A stretch of DNA of 64,000 bases from assembly GCA_964399535.1 (NCBI GenBank), contig CAYNRE010000027.1:62001-126000 (forward strand). The letters are read 5' to 3'. Positions 36,494 to 46,900 of the stretch are shown one piece after another. This DNA comes from CAYNRE01 sp964399535 (lineage in GTDB: Bacteria > Planctomycetota > Planctomycetia > Pirellulales > CAYNRE01). Numbering within the stretch: position 1 is the first letter of the stretch; the number at the start of each line of letters is the position of its first letter. Made by a program: the position numbers and the translations under genes. The notes below the pieces were generated by a model. The model made no database searches. It had not been told where the DNA came from and saw only the letters and a list, made by a program, of their open reading frames with translations.

Positions 36494-36944
36494 GGTTTGG
36501 GTTACTCTCGCCAACCGGCTGCCCTGGGCCGGGCAGCAATCGTGACAACTCATTTCATTGACGGCACGAAACGACACCGCAGCCAACCGCGCGGAGCGGC
36601 GAGTTTGGCGGACCTTGCCCGGCGGCGCGTACCCACGGCGTGCCACTTCCAGAGGGTGCGGGGCCAGTAGTTGCGCAGCTTTTACATTCTATCGACCGGC
36701 AAGTGACACTCGCGGGCGAAGATACCTCTAGGATTGCTATGCAACGACTTACGGCAGGGCCGCCTGGGCCAAACCAGGGGGCTCCACCACGCACCCACGC
36801 GGGGGCAGTTCGAGCGAGGCTGCACGGCCCCGGGGGGGGACGGCCAACCCCGGGTAGTTCGGCTCGACCCCGCTGGGGCAGCTTTGGACCGATCAGCTTC
36901 AGCCGGCCATCGACCGGCGCAGGCGCCGGCCAGGAAGGAAGCAC
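36494..36944. other. Divergent region before the desaturase gene
   Basis: About 450 nt. It has the most A/T-rich patch of the neighbourhood around 36670-36745 (TTTTACATTCTAT and later GATACC), a reasonable place for the desaturase promoter, but I see no convincing -35/-10 pair. No credible ORF. Confidence 0.35.
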
Positions 36945-37958
<1,014 letters not shown>

Positions 37959-38057
37959 CGGTCGGCGGCACGGCTCGACCTGGCCGCGTAAGTCGTGTTG
38001 CCTTCGGCATGCGGCGAGCAGGGCCGAGTGCCACGAAAACGGCCCTGTACCGGGCGA

Positions 38058-38783
38058 CTAGCCGGCGGGCTCTTCGCCGGCGGCCACGAAGCGATAGCCG
38101 GCTCCCCGCACGCTGAGAAAGTGCCGTGGGGCCGCCGGGTCGATTTCAAACACCTTGCGCAGGCGGAGAATGAAGTTGTCGACCGTGCGGGTAGTGGGGC
38201 TGGAACTGATTCCCCAGACCTGTGAGAGCAACTGGTCTCGGCTGACGACCCGCCCCTCGTGCTCCACCAGGTAGCGCAGCAGCTTAATCTCCATATTGGT
38301 GAGCCGTTGCCGCTCGCCGCGGACGGTAACTTCAAAGGTGTCGAAGTTTACCACCGCGTCGTCGAAGCAATAGGTGCTGGTGCTCGCCGGGGGAGGAGCC
38401 GAGAGCCCGGCCTGGCCGTGCCGGGCCAACAGGTTCTTGACCCGGCTGAGTAGCTCGTCCAGGTCGAAGGGCTTCATCAGGTACTGGTCGGCCCCCACGT
38501 CGAACCCCCGGGTGCGGTCTTCGGCCAGGGTCCGCGCGCTAAGCATCAGAATCGGTACCCGGTAGCCCCGCTCGCGCAGCGACTGGCAAACCGCGTAGCC
38601 GCTCATGCCCGGCAGCATCAGGTCGAGAATGACCAGGTCGACCGAACGAGGATCGTCGGCGAAGATTGCCAGGGCGCTTGGGCCGTCGCTCACCGCGGTT
38701 ACCTGGTAGCCTTCGGCTTCCAGGTTGTAGCGAATGCCGATGGCCAGGTGCTCTTCATCTTCCACGACCAGAATGTGTTTCAT
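38058..38783 (-). CDS. OmpR/PhoB family response regulator
   Basis: 241-residue DNA-binding regulator. The receiver has HILVVEDEEH, phosphoacceptor D54 in VILDLMLPGMSGY, and the Lys in YLMKPFDLDELL. The winged-helix output domain ends with the trans-activation loop and wing VDNFILRLRKVFE and FLSVRGAGYRFV. It overlaps the end of the kinase gene by four bases (ATGA), so the pair is translationally coupled, and the kinase is the obvious phosphodonor. The start is ATG 38781-38783. Target genes cannot be read here; the desaturase gene is its convergent neighbour. Confidence 0.95.
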   Translation of the reverse strand: MKHILVVEDEEHLAIGIRYNLEAEGYQVTAVSDGPSALAIFADDPRSVDLVILDLMLPGMSGYAVCQSLRERGYRVPILMLSARTLAEDRTRGFDVGADQYLMKPFDLDELLSRVKNLLARHGQAGLSAPPPASTSTYCFDDAVVNFDTFEVTVRGERQRLTNMEIKLLRYLVEHEGRVVSRDQLLSQVWGISSSPTTRTVDNFILRLRKVFEIDPAAPRHFLSVRGAGYRFVAAGEEPAG

Positions 38784-39742
38784 GGCGAGGCCGCCCCGGC
38801 GTCGACTGATTCCGTGGAATTGGCCGGCCCGCTGGCAGGCAGCGCCGGCAGTTGCACTTCGAATACCGTGCCCGGGCCGGGTTGGCGATCGCGCGAGTGA
38901 ACCCGGCCGCGCAGTTTTTCGACCTGGGTCCGTACGATGTACAGCCCCAGGCCCGTCCCCGGCTTGGTGCGTTCCAGTTCGCTGCCCAGACGGACAAAGC
39001 GATTGAAGATTTTGCGGCGCCAAACCGGCGGAATGCCCGCGCCGTTGTCGGTTACGCGGACCAGGGCTTTGTCGCCCTGGCGGCGGCACTCGACGATGAC
39101 CCGCGGCGGGTTTCCCCCGTATTTGACGGCGTTGTCCAGCAGGTTGCGAAACACCATCTCCAGGTCGGCCCAACGGGCACGAACCAGGGCCGAGTCGAGC
39201 CGTAGTTCGAAGGCCTCGGGCCCCAGATGATAGCGATCTTTGACCGATTCGGCCGAGCGCGCCAAGAGCTCGGCCAGATCGATTTCTTCCAGTTGCGAGG
39301 GCTCGATGGCGTGATCGAGCCGAGCCGCGTCGAGCAGGTGGTTGATCAGGCCGTCCAGGCGCTCCACGTCGTTGAGCATGAAACGGACGAAGTCCGATTG
39401 TTGCTGGTGATCGACCTGGCGGCGGCCGAGCGTCTGCAAGTAGAGCTTGAGCGAAGCGATTGGGCTCTTGAGCTCATGGGTCACGGCATCGATGAAGTTC
39501 GACTGCCGCTGGTTGAGATTGATGGCGCTAACCAGCAGCGTCAGATACGAAACCACTCCCAGCAGCAGCAGCACTAGGAATACCGAGCCCACGGCCAACA
39601 GGGCCCAGTACAAGCCCGATCGCTGCGATTCGAAACCAGCCTGGCGAATGTTGAGCACGACCCAACCGACGCTCAACACGACCAAGAGCACGATCATCAC
39701 CACGCCGAGCGTGATGGGCCAGCCGAGGGTGCGTCGCGGCAT
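38780..39742 (-). CDS. Membrane sensor histidine kinase
   Basis: 320 residues. Two transmembrane segments (about 10-30 and 46-72) bracket only a short periplasmic loop, so the signal may be sensed in or near the membrane. The dimerisation domain has H89 in FIDAVTHELKSPIASL, and the ATPase domain has the N box NLLDNAVKYGG, the G1 box VTDNGAGIPP, and G2 GTGLGLYIV. Starts at ATG 39740-39742. The response regulator overlaps its stop by four bases. No HAMP or PAS domain is evident; the family is PhoR-like. Confidence 0.93.
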   Translation of the reverse strand: MPRRTLGWPITLGVVMIVLLVVLSVGWVVLNIRQAGFESQRSGLYWALLAVGSVFLVLLLLGVVSYLTLLVSAINLNQRQSNFIDAVTHELKSPIASLKLYLQTLGRRQVDHQQQSDFVRFMLNDVERLDGLINHLLDAARLDHAIEPSQLEEIDLAELLARSAESVKDRYHLGPEAFELRLDSALVRARWADLEMVFRNLLDNAVKYGGNPPRVIVECRRQGDKALVRVTDNGAGIPPVWRRKIFNRFVRLGSELERTKPGTGLGLYIVRTQVEKLRGRVHSRDRQPGPGTVFEVQLPALPASGPANSTESVDAGAASP

Positions 39743-39909
39743 CGGTCAAACTCGCCAAGAGGGGGGCGCCTGGTCCGATCGGCCGAGGCGAGCGGACATG
39801 CCGATCGCGCTCGCCAGCCCCCGGGGCCAAGCGGTCGAGGGCGCCCGCCCGGTATTCGGGTAGCTGGGCGGCACAGCGACGGCCCATTTCCGACCAGGCG
39901 GCTGGCCGA

Positions 39910-40674
39910 TTACTTGCTGTCGTGGGCCCGGCACCAGGCCAGGATTTCGGGCGTCTTGAGCTGGCCCGCTTGGGGGCGATCGCCGGCCGGGGCCGAAGCC
40001 TTGGCAGGGGGCTCGCTCTTGACCACCGCCGCCGGAGCTTCCGCCACGGGGGCGGCCGGGGCCGGAGCCTTGGGCGCCGGGGGTTCGGCCGCGGGGGGCG
40101 GGCTGGCAGCTTCCGCCGGCGCGGCACCCGCCTTGGCCCGGGCAGCGGCCAGAATGTCGGCCGTGCTCAACTTGCCGGCGGGCTTGGGGGCGGGGGCCGG
40201 TTTCGCGGCCGGAGCCTCGGCTTTGGGGGCCGGCGCGGCACCCGCCTTGGCCCGGGCAGCCGCCAGAATGTCGGCCGTGCTCGGTTTGCCCGCGGGTTGG
40301 GCAGCCGGCGCGGCGCCGGCCTTGGCCCGGGCAGCCGCCAGAATGTCTGCGGTGCTGGACTTACCGGCCGCCTTGGCCGGAGCGGGGGCTTTTTCGGCGG
40401 GCGCCTTGGCCGCGGCTGCCGGTTTGTCGGGCGCTTTGGCGGCCGGCTTCGGCGCCGGCGCGTCGACCACCTTGAGGAAGTCCAGCGCGATGTCGTACCA
40501 GCCAATATTGTTGTTGGCGTCGAATTCGACGAGGGCCCGGCCGCTCATATTCACGGTCTTGACCTGGCCGGTCATCTCGCGGAAGCGGGCCAACTCGGGC
40601 AAACTCGCATCGACCAGCACGTATTTGTCGGTGAACTGCTGCTTCAGACGCTCGATTTCGTCAAAATCGACCAT
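39910..40674 (-). CDS. Ala/Pro-rich repeat protein with three STADILAAARAKA units
   Basis: 254 residues, no family recognised. The N-terminal 70 residues look folded (MVDFDEIERLKQQFTDKYVL, then ALVEFDANNNIGWYDIALDF). The rest is an Ala/Pro/Lys linker carrying three near-identical helical motifs STADILAAARAKAGAAP, and it ends with a related motif, KTPEILAWCRAHDSK. The repeated motif with Pro/Ala spacers resembles a multivalent short binding peptide on a flexible tether. It precedes the two-component genes on the same strand by about 170 nt. Soluble, no signal peptide. Confidence 0.7.
   Translation of the reverse strand: MVDFDEIERLKQQFTDKYVLVDASLPELARFREMTGQVKTVNMSGRALVEFDANNNIGWYDIALDFLKVVDAPAPKPAAKAPDKPAAAAKAPAEKAPAPAKAAGKSSTADILAAARAKAGAAPAAQPAGKPSTADILAAARAKAGAAPAPKAEAPAAKPAPAPKPAGKLSTADILAAARAKAGAAPAEAASPPPAAEPPAPKAPAPAAPVAEAPAAVVKSEPPAKASAPAGDRPQAGQLKTPEILAWCRAHDSK
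40115..40356. repeat. Three DNA-level direct repeats inside the Ala/Pro-rich gene
   Basis: A segment of about 53 bp beginning GCCGGCGCGGCACCCGCC recurs near 40115, 40229 and 40304. It encodes the STADILAAARAKA motif on the minus strand. The copies are nearly identical at the DNA level, implying recent duplication or gene conversion. Confidence 0.75.
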
Positions 40675-40770
40675 GCGCTATTCCTCGGTCCCCCGGTCGT
40701 TCGGGGGATCTGTTGCCGGGATCCGGGCCCGATTGCCAAGCCGGTATTCTCCGAGACCAGGTCCGGGAAT

Positions 40771-41562
40771 TCAAGGCCCGACCGGCGCAACCGCGGAGCG
40801 AGCACCGGGCTCGGCCAGGTAGGAAAACGGGTCCTGGTCGGCGTCGCGGTGCCATTGGTACTCGGTGCCCTCGGCAATTCGCTCGGCGACCTCCTGGCCG
40901 AAGAGCCTGGCCACCACGGCCAGGGCCATATCGATTCCGGCCGAGACCCCGGACGACGTCACCCGGTCGCCATCGTCCACCCAGCGGGCTTGGCGCAGCC
41001 ACTCGGTCTTCGGGCCTTGGGCAACCGCCAGTTGGAAGTAGGCTTTGTTCGAGGTGGCCCGTTTGCCGTCCAGCAAGCCGGCCTTGGCCAACAGGGCCGA
41101 GCCCGAGCAAACGCTCATCACAATCTCGGCGTCACCGGCCCGCTCGCGCAGCCAGTCGAGGAGCGGCTTATTGTTCAGCGCCGGCAAGGTACCGAACCCG
41201 CCGGGCACCAAAACCAGATCGAGCTTGGGGCATTCGGCCAGCGAATGGTCGGCGACCAGTGCCGGGCCTTGGGAGGAAGCGACGGGGCCGGCCTGGGCAG
41301 CCACCATGACGATCTCAAGCTGTTTGCCCAGGTTGCCAAAGATTTCGGCCGGGCCGCATACGTCGAGGAGCTCGAAATTCGGGTAAAGCACAATGCCCAA
41401 GCGGCGCGCCGACGTTTTGGCCGCAGGCGCGCTGGCCGGCGGGGCGGCCGGCGGACTGGGGTCGGCGGCTCCCGCACTCGCAGCCATGCCTAGCAGCAAC
41501 AGGCAACCAACGAGCGAGCGGCAGCAGCTTTGGGCGCAACGATGGTCGACAGCGTGCGGCAT
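40771..41562 (-). CDS. Exported DJ-1/PfpI family protein
   Basis: 263 residues. An N-terminal hydrophobic stretch (SLVGCLLLLGMAASAGAA) suggests export, followed by a Pro/Ala-rich linker. The DJ-1/PfpI domain starts at RRLGIVLYPNFELLDVCGPA with the conserved acidic residue E73 and has the nucleophile elbow VMSVCSGSALL with C152. The pattern, including TSNKAYFQLA and SSGVSAGIDMALAVVARLFG, is closest to the isonitrile hydratase/AraC-N-like subgroup. An exported member is uncommon. ATG 41560-41562 has GAGAGGAA upstream. Confidence 0.88.
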   Translation of the reverse strand: MPHAVDHRCAQSCCRSLVGCLLLLGMAASAGAADPSPPAAPPASAPAAKTSARRLGIVLYPNFELLDVCGPAEIFGNLGKQLEIVMVAAQAGPVASSQGPALVADHSLAECPKLDLVLVPGGFGTLPALNNKPLLDWLRERAGDAEIVMSVCSGSALLAKAGLLDGKRATSNKAYFQLAVAQGPKTEWLRQARWVDDGDRVTSSGVSAGIDMALAVVARLFGQEVAERIAEGTEYQWHRDADQDPFSYLAEPGARSAVAPVGP

Positions 41563-41690
41563 GGTCGCGTTCCTCTCAGAGACGAACTGGGTTTCGAGCG
41601 AGCCTCGTACGACCGGGGCTCGCGGTACCGGCCCGATCGGCCGGTTGGCATCCGGGCTCGCGCCAGTCTACGGGCCAGCTCCGGGCCCGA

Positions 41691-42290
41691 TCAACCAGCG
41701 ACGATGCGGTAGCTCCAGCAAACGGTGCGGGGCAGCGGTCCGGCGGTTCCGGCCGGCGCGAGCTGCAAGCGGCGATCGGTCGCCTCGGGGGTAACCACTC
41801 GAGCGGGGCTGGGAAAGCCCTGGACCGAAAGCCGCGGCGACGGCGATCCTGGGCACGAGGGCGTGCCTTCGGCCCCGCCGACAACCAGTTCCGCCTCGGG
41901 GGCGATCTGATAGGTGCTGCCCAGCCACTCGGGTTCTTCCTGCAGCCGGCAGGCTGCTTCCCAGGTCACGCAGTCGCTCTGCGGATCGAGCGTAATGGCC
42001 AGCGACCAGTGGCTGCGCCCGGCCAACCCCACCAGCAGCGCTACCTGTTGGCCGCCGGGGCGCGATTCGCAGTGGGCCTGTTGCAGCGGCGGGCTTGGGG
42101 GCCAAGGCTGCTCGGCGCTGCCCTCGACCGAGTTGACCAGAACCTGGCCGAGAGGCGAACTCGGGTGGGGAGCGATCTGCTGGGCGCCGGGGGGCAGTCG
42201 CCACAGGCGCTGCCGGTAGCGATCGGTTTGCCAGGTCAACTCCAGCAGCCACCGGCCGGCCCGCAGGGTGGAGTTGGGAGAGCTGCTCAT
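41691..42290 (-). CDS. Uncharacterised protein upstream of the DJ-1 gene
   Basis: 199 residues starting MSSSPNSTLRAGRWLLELTW. Beta-rich by appearance, with Pro-rich loops; no signal peptide, membrane segment or recognised domain. A stretch such as SHWSLAITLDPQSDCVTWEA looks like paired strands. It sits between prfB and the DJ-1/PfpI gene on the same strand, about 130 nt from each. Start ATG 42288-42290. An overlapping frame (41668-42252) was judged a shadow. Confidence 0.6.
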   Translation of the reverse strand: MSSSPNSTLRAGRWLLELTWQTDRYRQRLWRLPPGAQQIAPHPSSPLGQVLVNSVEGSAEQPWPPSPPLQQAHCESRPGGQQVALLVGLAGRSHWSLAITLDPQSDCVTWEAACRLQEEPEWLGSTYQIAPEAELVVGGAEGTPSCPGSPSPRLSVQGFPSPARVVTPEATDRRLQLAPAGTAGPLPRTVCWSYRIVAG

Positions 42291-42418
42291 GGGGGAAGTA
42301 GCCTGGTGAATCTCAGGGCGGGGCCGGCGACCGCGGAGGGCCGATTGGCGCGGGGGGTGGATCGAGGCGCGGCTGGCGATTGGATCGAGCCCCCCGTCAG
42401 GAATGAGCTTGGCGGCCG

Positions 42419-43532
42419 CTAATCTCCCGAGGCCACTTCGTCGCTCTTGCGCCAGCGGAGATAAGCGTCGAGAAACCCTTGGATCTCACCGTTCATCACC
42501 GTCTGAAAATTGGTCATCTGGTAGCCGGTGCGGGCATCTTTGATGCGCTGATCGGGGTGTTGGAAGTAGTTGCGGATTTGCGAGCCAAACCCCACCTTGG
42601 GCTGTTGGTTGTATTTCAGGGCCTGTTCGATCTCGCGTTTCTCTTCCTCCAAGCGGGCCAGGCGTGCCCGCAGCATTTTGAGGGCGGTAGCGCGGTTCTT
42701 GTGTTGGCTGCGTTCGTTCTGGCACTGAACCACGATGCCGGTGGGCAAGTGGGTCAGGCGGATAGCGCTGGAGGTTTTGTTGACGTGCTGCCCGCCCGCG
42801 CCGCTGGCGCGAAACACGTCTTCGCGAATGTCTTCGTCGCGCAGCTCGATTTCGACCGCGTCACTGATTTCCGGCGAAACGTCGACCGCGGCGAAGCTGG
42901 TTTGCCGTTTGCCTTCGGCATTGAAGGGGCTGATGCGCACCAGGCGATGCATGCCCGTTTCGCCCTTCAGGTAACCGTAGGCAAAGGGCCCGCGCACCAC
43001 CAAGGCGGCACTGTTGATGCCCGCCTCGTCGTTGTCTTGGCGGTCGATCATCTCGGTTTCGAAGCCGTGGTCGTCGGCCCAGTGAATGTACATGCGCAGC
43101 AGCATCTCGGCCCAGTCGTTGGCGTCGGTGCCGCCGTCGCGGGCGTTGATCGTAACCAGGGCATGCGCGGCGTCGTGAGGGCCGTCGAGCAGGGCCTGTA
43201 GCTCAAGCGATTCGATCTGCCGCTCGAGGGCCGCCAGCGAGGCCGGCACCTCGGCCGCCAGCCCCTCGTCTTCCTCGGCCATTTCCAACAGGGCAGCCAG
43301 GTCGGCCTGCTGGCGCGTCAACTCGCCCAGTGGCTTCACCACGCTGCTGAGCGCCTTGAGCCGGCCGACCACTTCCTGGGCCCGCTCGGGCTGATCCCAA
43401 AAACCGGGGGCGCTCATCCGCTGTTCGATCTCGGCCATCTGGCCGCGGCGGCGATCGTAGTCAAAGACTGTCCCGGAGCTGAACGATCCGCTGGCCGAGG
43501 TCTTCGGCGCGAGTGATCCATTCGCGGTCCAT
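42419..43532 (-). CDS. prfB: Peptide chain release factor 2, with programmed +1 frameshift
   Basis: RF2 ends translation at UGA and UAA. The gene starts at ATG 43530-43532 (AGGAG upstream) and reads 23 codons, MDREWITRAEDLGQRIVQLR-DSL, to CTT TGA C at 43466-43460. Reading must slip +1 there to continue as DYDRRRGQMAEIEQRMSAPG and on to 42419, giving about 370 residues. This is the classical RF2 autoregulatory frameshift. The downstream frame contains the codon-recognition motif SPF (in RISPFNAEG) and the catalytic GGQ (GAGGQHVNKTSSA). The longer frame-only reading from 43612 is an artefact, since it bypasses the real start. A TATAAT box lies about 100 nt upstream. Confidence 0.95.
43460..43466 (-). 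promoter_or_regulatory. prfB programmed frameshift site CTT-TGA-C
   Basis: CTTTGAC on the minus strand, the conserved slippery Leu codon followed by in-frame UGA and C. Leu CTT is at 43466-43464, TGA at 43463-43461; after slipping one base the next codon is GAC. When RF2 is scarce the UGA is read slowly and the +1 shift is favoured. The upstream stimulatory Shine-Dalgarno seen in E. coli is weak here (only CCGGGAC). Confidence 0.92.
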
Positions 43533-43936
43533 GAGTGGGACTCCTGAGAGGCGCTTGCGGACGGAAAGCGCCGGTGGACACGTCGGCAGAAGCTCGGCTC
43601 GTCCTTCGCCAAGCCGTGACAAACTGGGGAAATTATACCGGTCGTAACGCGCCCGAGCGAGGGGGGGACCCTCGCGAACCCGGATTCTCCGTTACCACCA
43701 GTGCATCCGTTCTAAGCGCTCGAACCGGTGTCGCCGATAAGACCGATAGGGTCTGCCAGCCGGGCGGCCTGATGCGCCCCCGCGGCCGAGCTGCCCGGCG
43801 GAAGAGGCCCGGCAGGCTGCCTGCATCCCCACCTCGAATTCCCCCCACACCCCAGCGCGATCTGGCCAGCCGATGCGGCGACGCATCGAACCCCTGGGAA
43901 GCTTCGCCCGATCGTTCACGAAGGAATGGCTGCGTG
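43533..43936. other. Divergent region between prfB and the TIGR03546/5-like gene
   Basis: About 400 nt. It holds the prfB -10 box. The plus frame is open from 43535 into the next gene but has no homology before ATG 43937. A plus-strand promoter was not found. Confidence 0.4.
43632..43637 (-). promoter_or_regulatory. Perfect -10 box upstream of prfB
   Basis: TATAAT on the minus strand (43637 to 43632), about 100 nt before the prfB ATG. The -35 region at the usual distance is poor (CGCTCG), so the promoter may depend on an activator. Confidence 0.4.
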
Positions 43937-46900
43937 ATGTACGACTGGATCGAGAAAGCCGCCGCCTCGCTCCGCGGCGGCCAGCGCCCCTCGAGCCTGG
44001 CCTGGGCCGCGCTCCTGGGCCTGTCGGCCGGAGTGGTCTGCGGACCCAACTTAAGCTGCGCCCTGTTGCTCGTGGCCGCGGTCCTCATGCGGGTCAACCT
44101 GCCCGTGTTGCTGGTGGCCTTCGGCCTGGGCACGCTGCTGGGTTGGGCCGGCACCGGGTTGACCTACGCCACGGGGGTCGTGTTGCTCGACACGCTGGGG
44201 CTGCGCGCGCCGCTGGCGGCAGGGGGAACCTGGTTGCCGTTGGCGCTATTGGATTTAGACCGCTACGTGGTGACTGGCGGACTGGTCTGGGGCGGCGCGC
44301 TGGGCTGGCTTCTGGCCCGCTGGGTACGCCACCTGGCACGCCGACAAATTGGGCAACTGCGACGCGGCCAAGCGGAGGGCGCAACGGCCAGTTGGGACCG
44401 TGAACAGTCGCCACCCCAGCAGCGGGCCCAGCTTCTGCTGGCGCGGCTGGCCTGGGGCAAGGCCCTGGGCCCTGCCACGTTGCCGCTGGCCACGCGCTGG
44501 CTGGGCTTCGGGCAGGCCGTGGGGCTGGCGACGATCGTTCTCGCCGCTTGGGCCGGGCAGGGGGTTATCGAGCGACGCATCGTTGCCACGGTGCTGTGCC
44601 CCGAGTTGGCCCAGGCAAGCCGGGCCCAGTTCACGGCCGAGTCGATTCGTTGGAACCTGCTTTCCGGCCGGCTCTCGGCCGAGCGCATTCACGTGGTCTG
44701 GCCCGCCAGCGCCGAACGCGGCCAGCAGTGCGGACTGCACATCGAGCACCTCGAAGCGAGCCTGGTGCCCGGCGCCGCCCTGCGGGGGCAGATCGAAGTT
44801 GCCGAGGCGCGGCTCTCGGGCGTGCACCGCTGGCCGGCGACCGAAGCGGCTCCGGATGCAACCGTTGAAGCCGGAGGCACGGAAGGGGAAACGGCCGCCC
44901 AAGCCGGGGAGGTGGCGGCCGTCGCGGAATTGGAAGGTTCCGACGAGGCCGCGGCCCTCGAACACACGTATCCGGCCAGCCCTTGGGTAGCCGGTTGGGC
45001 ACGCCAGTGGGTCAGCGGCTGGCCGGCCGAGCAGACCCGCCTGTTGCAAGTGCGGCAGTGGATTCAAGCGATTGAACAGTTGGCGCGACACGATTTGGAT
45101 TCTCCGGGCGGCGCCGATGCTCAGCCGGCCTGGCAGGGCTACCGACGGGCCCGGGCAGCGCTGGCCTGGGATCAACCGCGGTTGAAGATTGGCCACCTTC
45201 AGATCGACTCGCTGGCTCCCGAATTCGGTTGGGGCGAAAAGGCCGTGGTACACGTGCGTCACTTGAACAGCCGCCCGGTGGTGGCGGCCAAGCCGACCCA
45301 CCTGGTGGCGCTCGATCCCGAGCGGACCTGGGCCCTGGAGGTGCAGTTGAATCTGCATCAGCTCAGCGGGCGTCACGACCTGCGGATCGAAGTGGCCGAC
45401 TTACCGATCGAGATGATCAACCAGGCCCCGGCCCTGGAGCACCGCATGCAGGTTTCCCGCGGCAAGATTCGCCTGGCCGGTAGCGGCTGGTGCGACGGCC
45501 AGCAGCTTGAAGTGCGGCTCGACTTGCATCTGAAAGAGTTTCGTGCCCAGTGGCACGAGTCGGCTCCGCTTTGGGGGCATCCGGCCGCGGCCTGGAACCA
45601 GGCCCTGGCCGATCGCGAAAGTTGGTACCTGCGCGGAGCCCTCTGCGGCACCTGGCAGTCGCCCCAGGTGGCGCTGAATGCCGAACAGCTCAGCAAAGAT
45701 CTCTGCCAACAACTGGTCCAATCGGGCCATGCCGAGTTAGCCGATAGCGTGGCCGCCGCCCCGGCAAGCGGGTCCGAGCCGACCGACGCGCCCGGGTCGC
45801 CCGCTTCGCCCCAGGAACTGGCCGCGGTGGAACCGGGGGTCGCGGCGCAGGGGCCCGCCGGGCCGGACGAATTCGTCGCTGCCACCGAACCGAGCGGGGA
45901 ACCGGTCGAAGCGCCCGAGCCCCCTCGACCCTTGGCAAAGGAACAGGCCGGGCACGAGGACCAAGTACCAGCGCCGCGGACGGTCGAGCCGGCGCCGCGG
46001 CGGCGCGCACCACGCCCCGCCGTGGCCCAGGTCATTCCCGACCAGCGTTTGGCGGAAGAGGAATCGAACGATCCTGAAGCGGCATCGATCGCGCCCGCGG
46101 AGTTGAGCCATTCCCAGACCGGCGGCGACCTGAGCGAGGCCCTTTCGACCGTGGCCTCTTCGAGCGAGCCGGCCAACGATTCAGCGGCGAGTGTCGAACC
46201 CCGTGCGCCGGGCCAGTTGCCCCCGGCCGTGGCGCGGGCCGTACCGTCGCGGCGGGGTCCGGAAACAAGTGTGAACCCGGACGAATCGGACAGCGATGCC
46301 TTCGATCGCCTGGTCGAGGCCTCGACCGCGGAGCAGCCGCCTCCGGCGGCCGGGGCTGGCGACTCGGTGGCCGGAGGCGACGACGACCAATCGCCGCGCC
46401 GAGCCGAGCTCATGCCCCCCTGGCTGGCGCCCAAGGTAGCCCTGCGGGCGGCTCAAGCCGCCGGACAAGAGGTGCCCCGGGTGCCAGGCCCGATCGAGCT
46501 TGAGCGGGGTTCGAGTTGGGCTCCGGCTCCGCCTGCGCCGGATCGGGCCACGGTGGCCCGGCTTTCGGCCGCGCGGCCGGTTACGGTAACCGAGGGTCCG
46601 GTATTGCGCGTGCCGACTGCCAGCGGCGATCCAGACTTCGACGAGCTCCCCGACGAGCCGGAACAGTCGAGCCGACCAGCCCCGTCTTCAACTCGCTTTG
46701 CCCCGCGCGCAATCGCCGACCCGGACGCGAGCGACCCCGTCGCTTCGCCGCCGAATCGTCGCTCGCCCCCGCGCCCGATCGAGCCTGCGCCGGAACCTTG
46801 GGAAGAAGAAGCCGAGCAGACGCGCGAAGTTCTTGAAGACACCTCGGCCAGCTGGCCGGGCGAGGAGTCGGACCTGACGGCCCGCGAGGCCGAGCCGCAT

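Noticed and set aside
43533..43612. In-frame N-terminal extension of prfB from 43612
   Set aside because: The RF2 N terminus MDREWITRAEDLGQ lies in the other frame and joins by the CTTTGAC frameshift.
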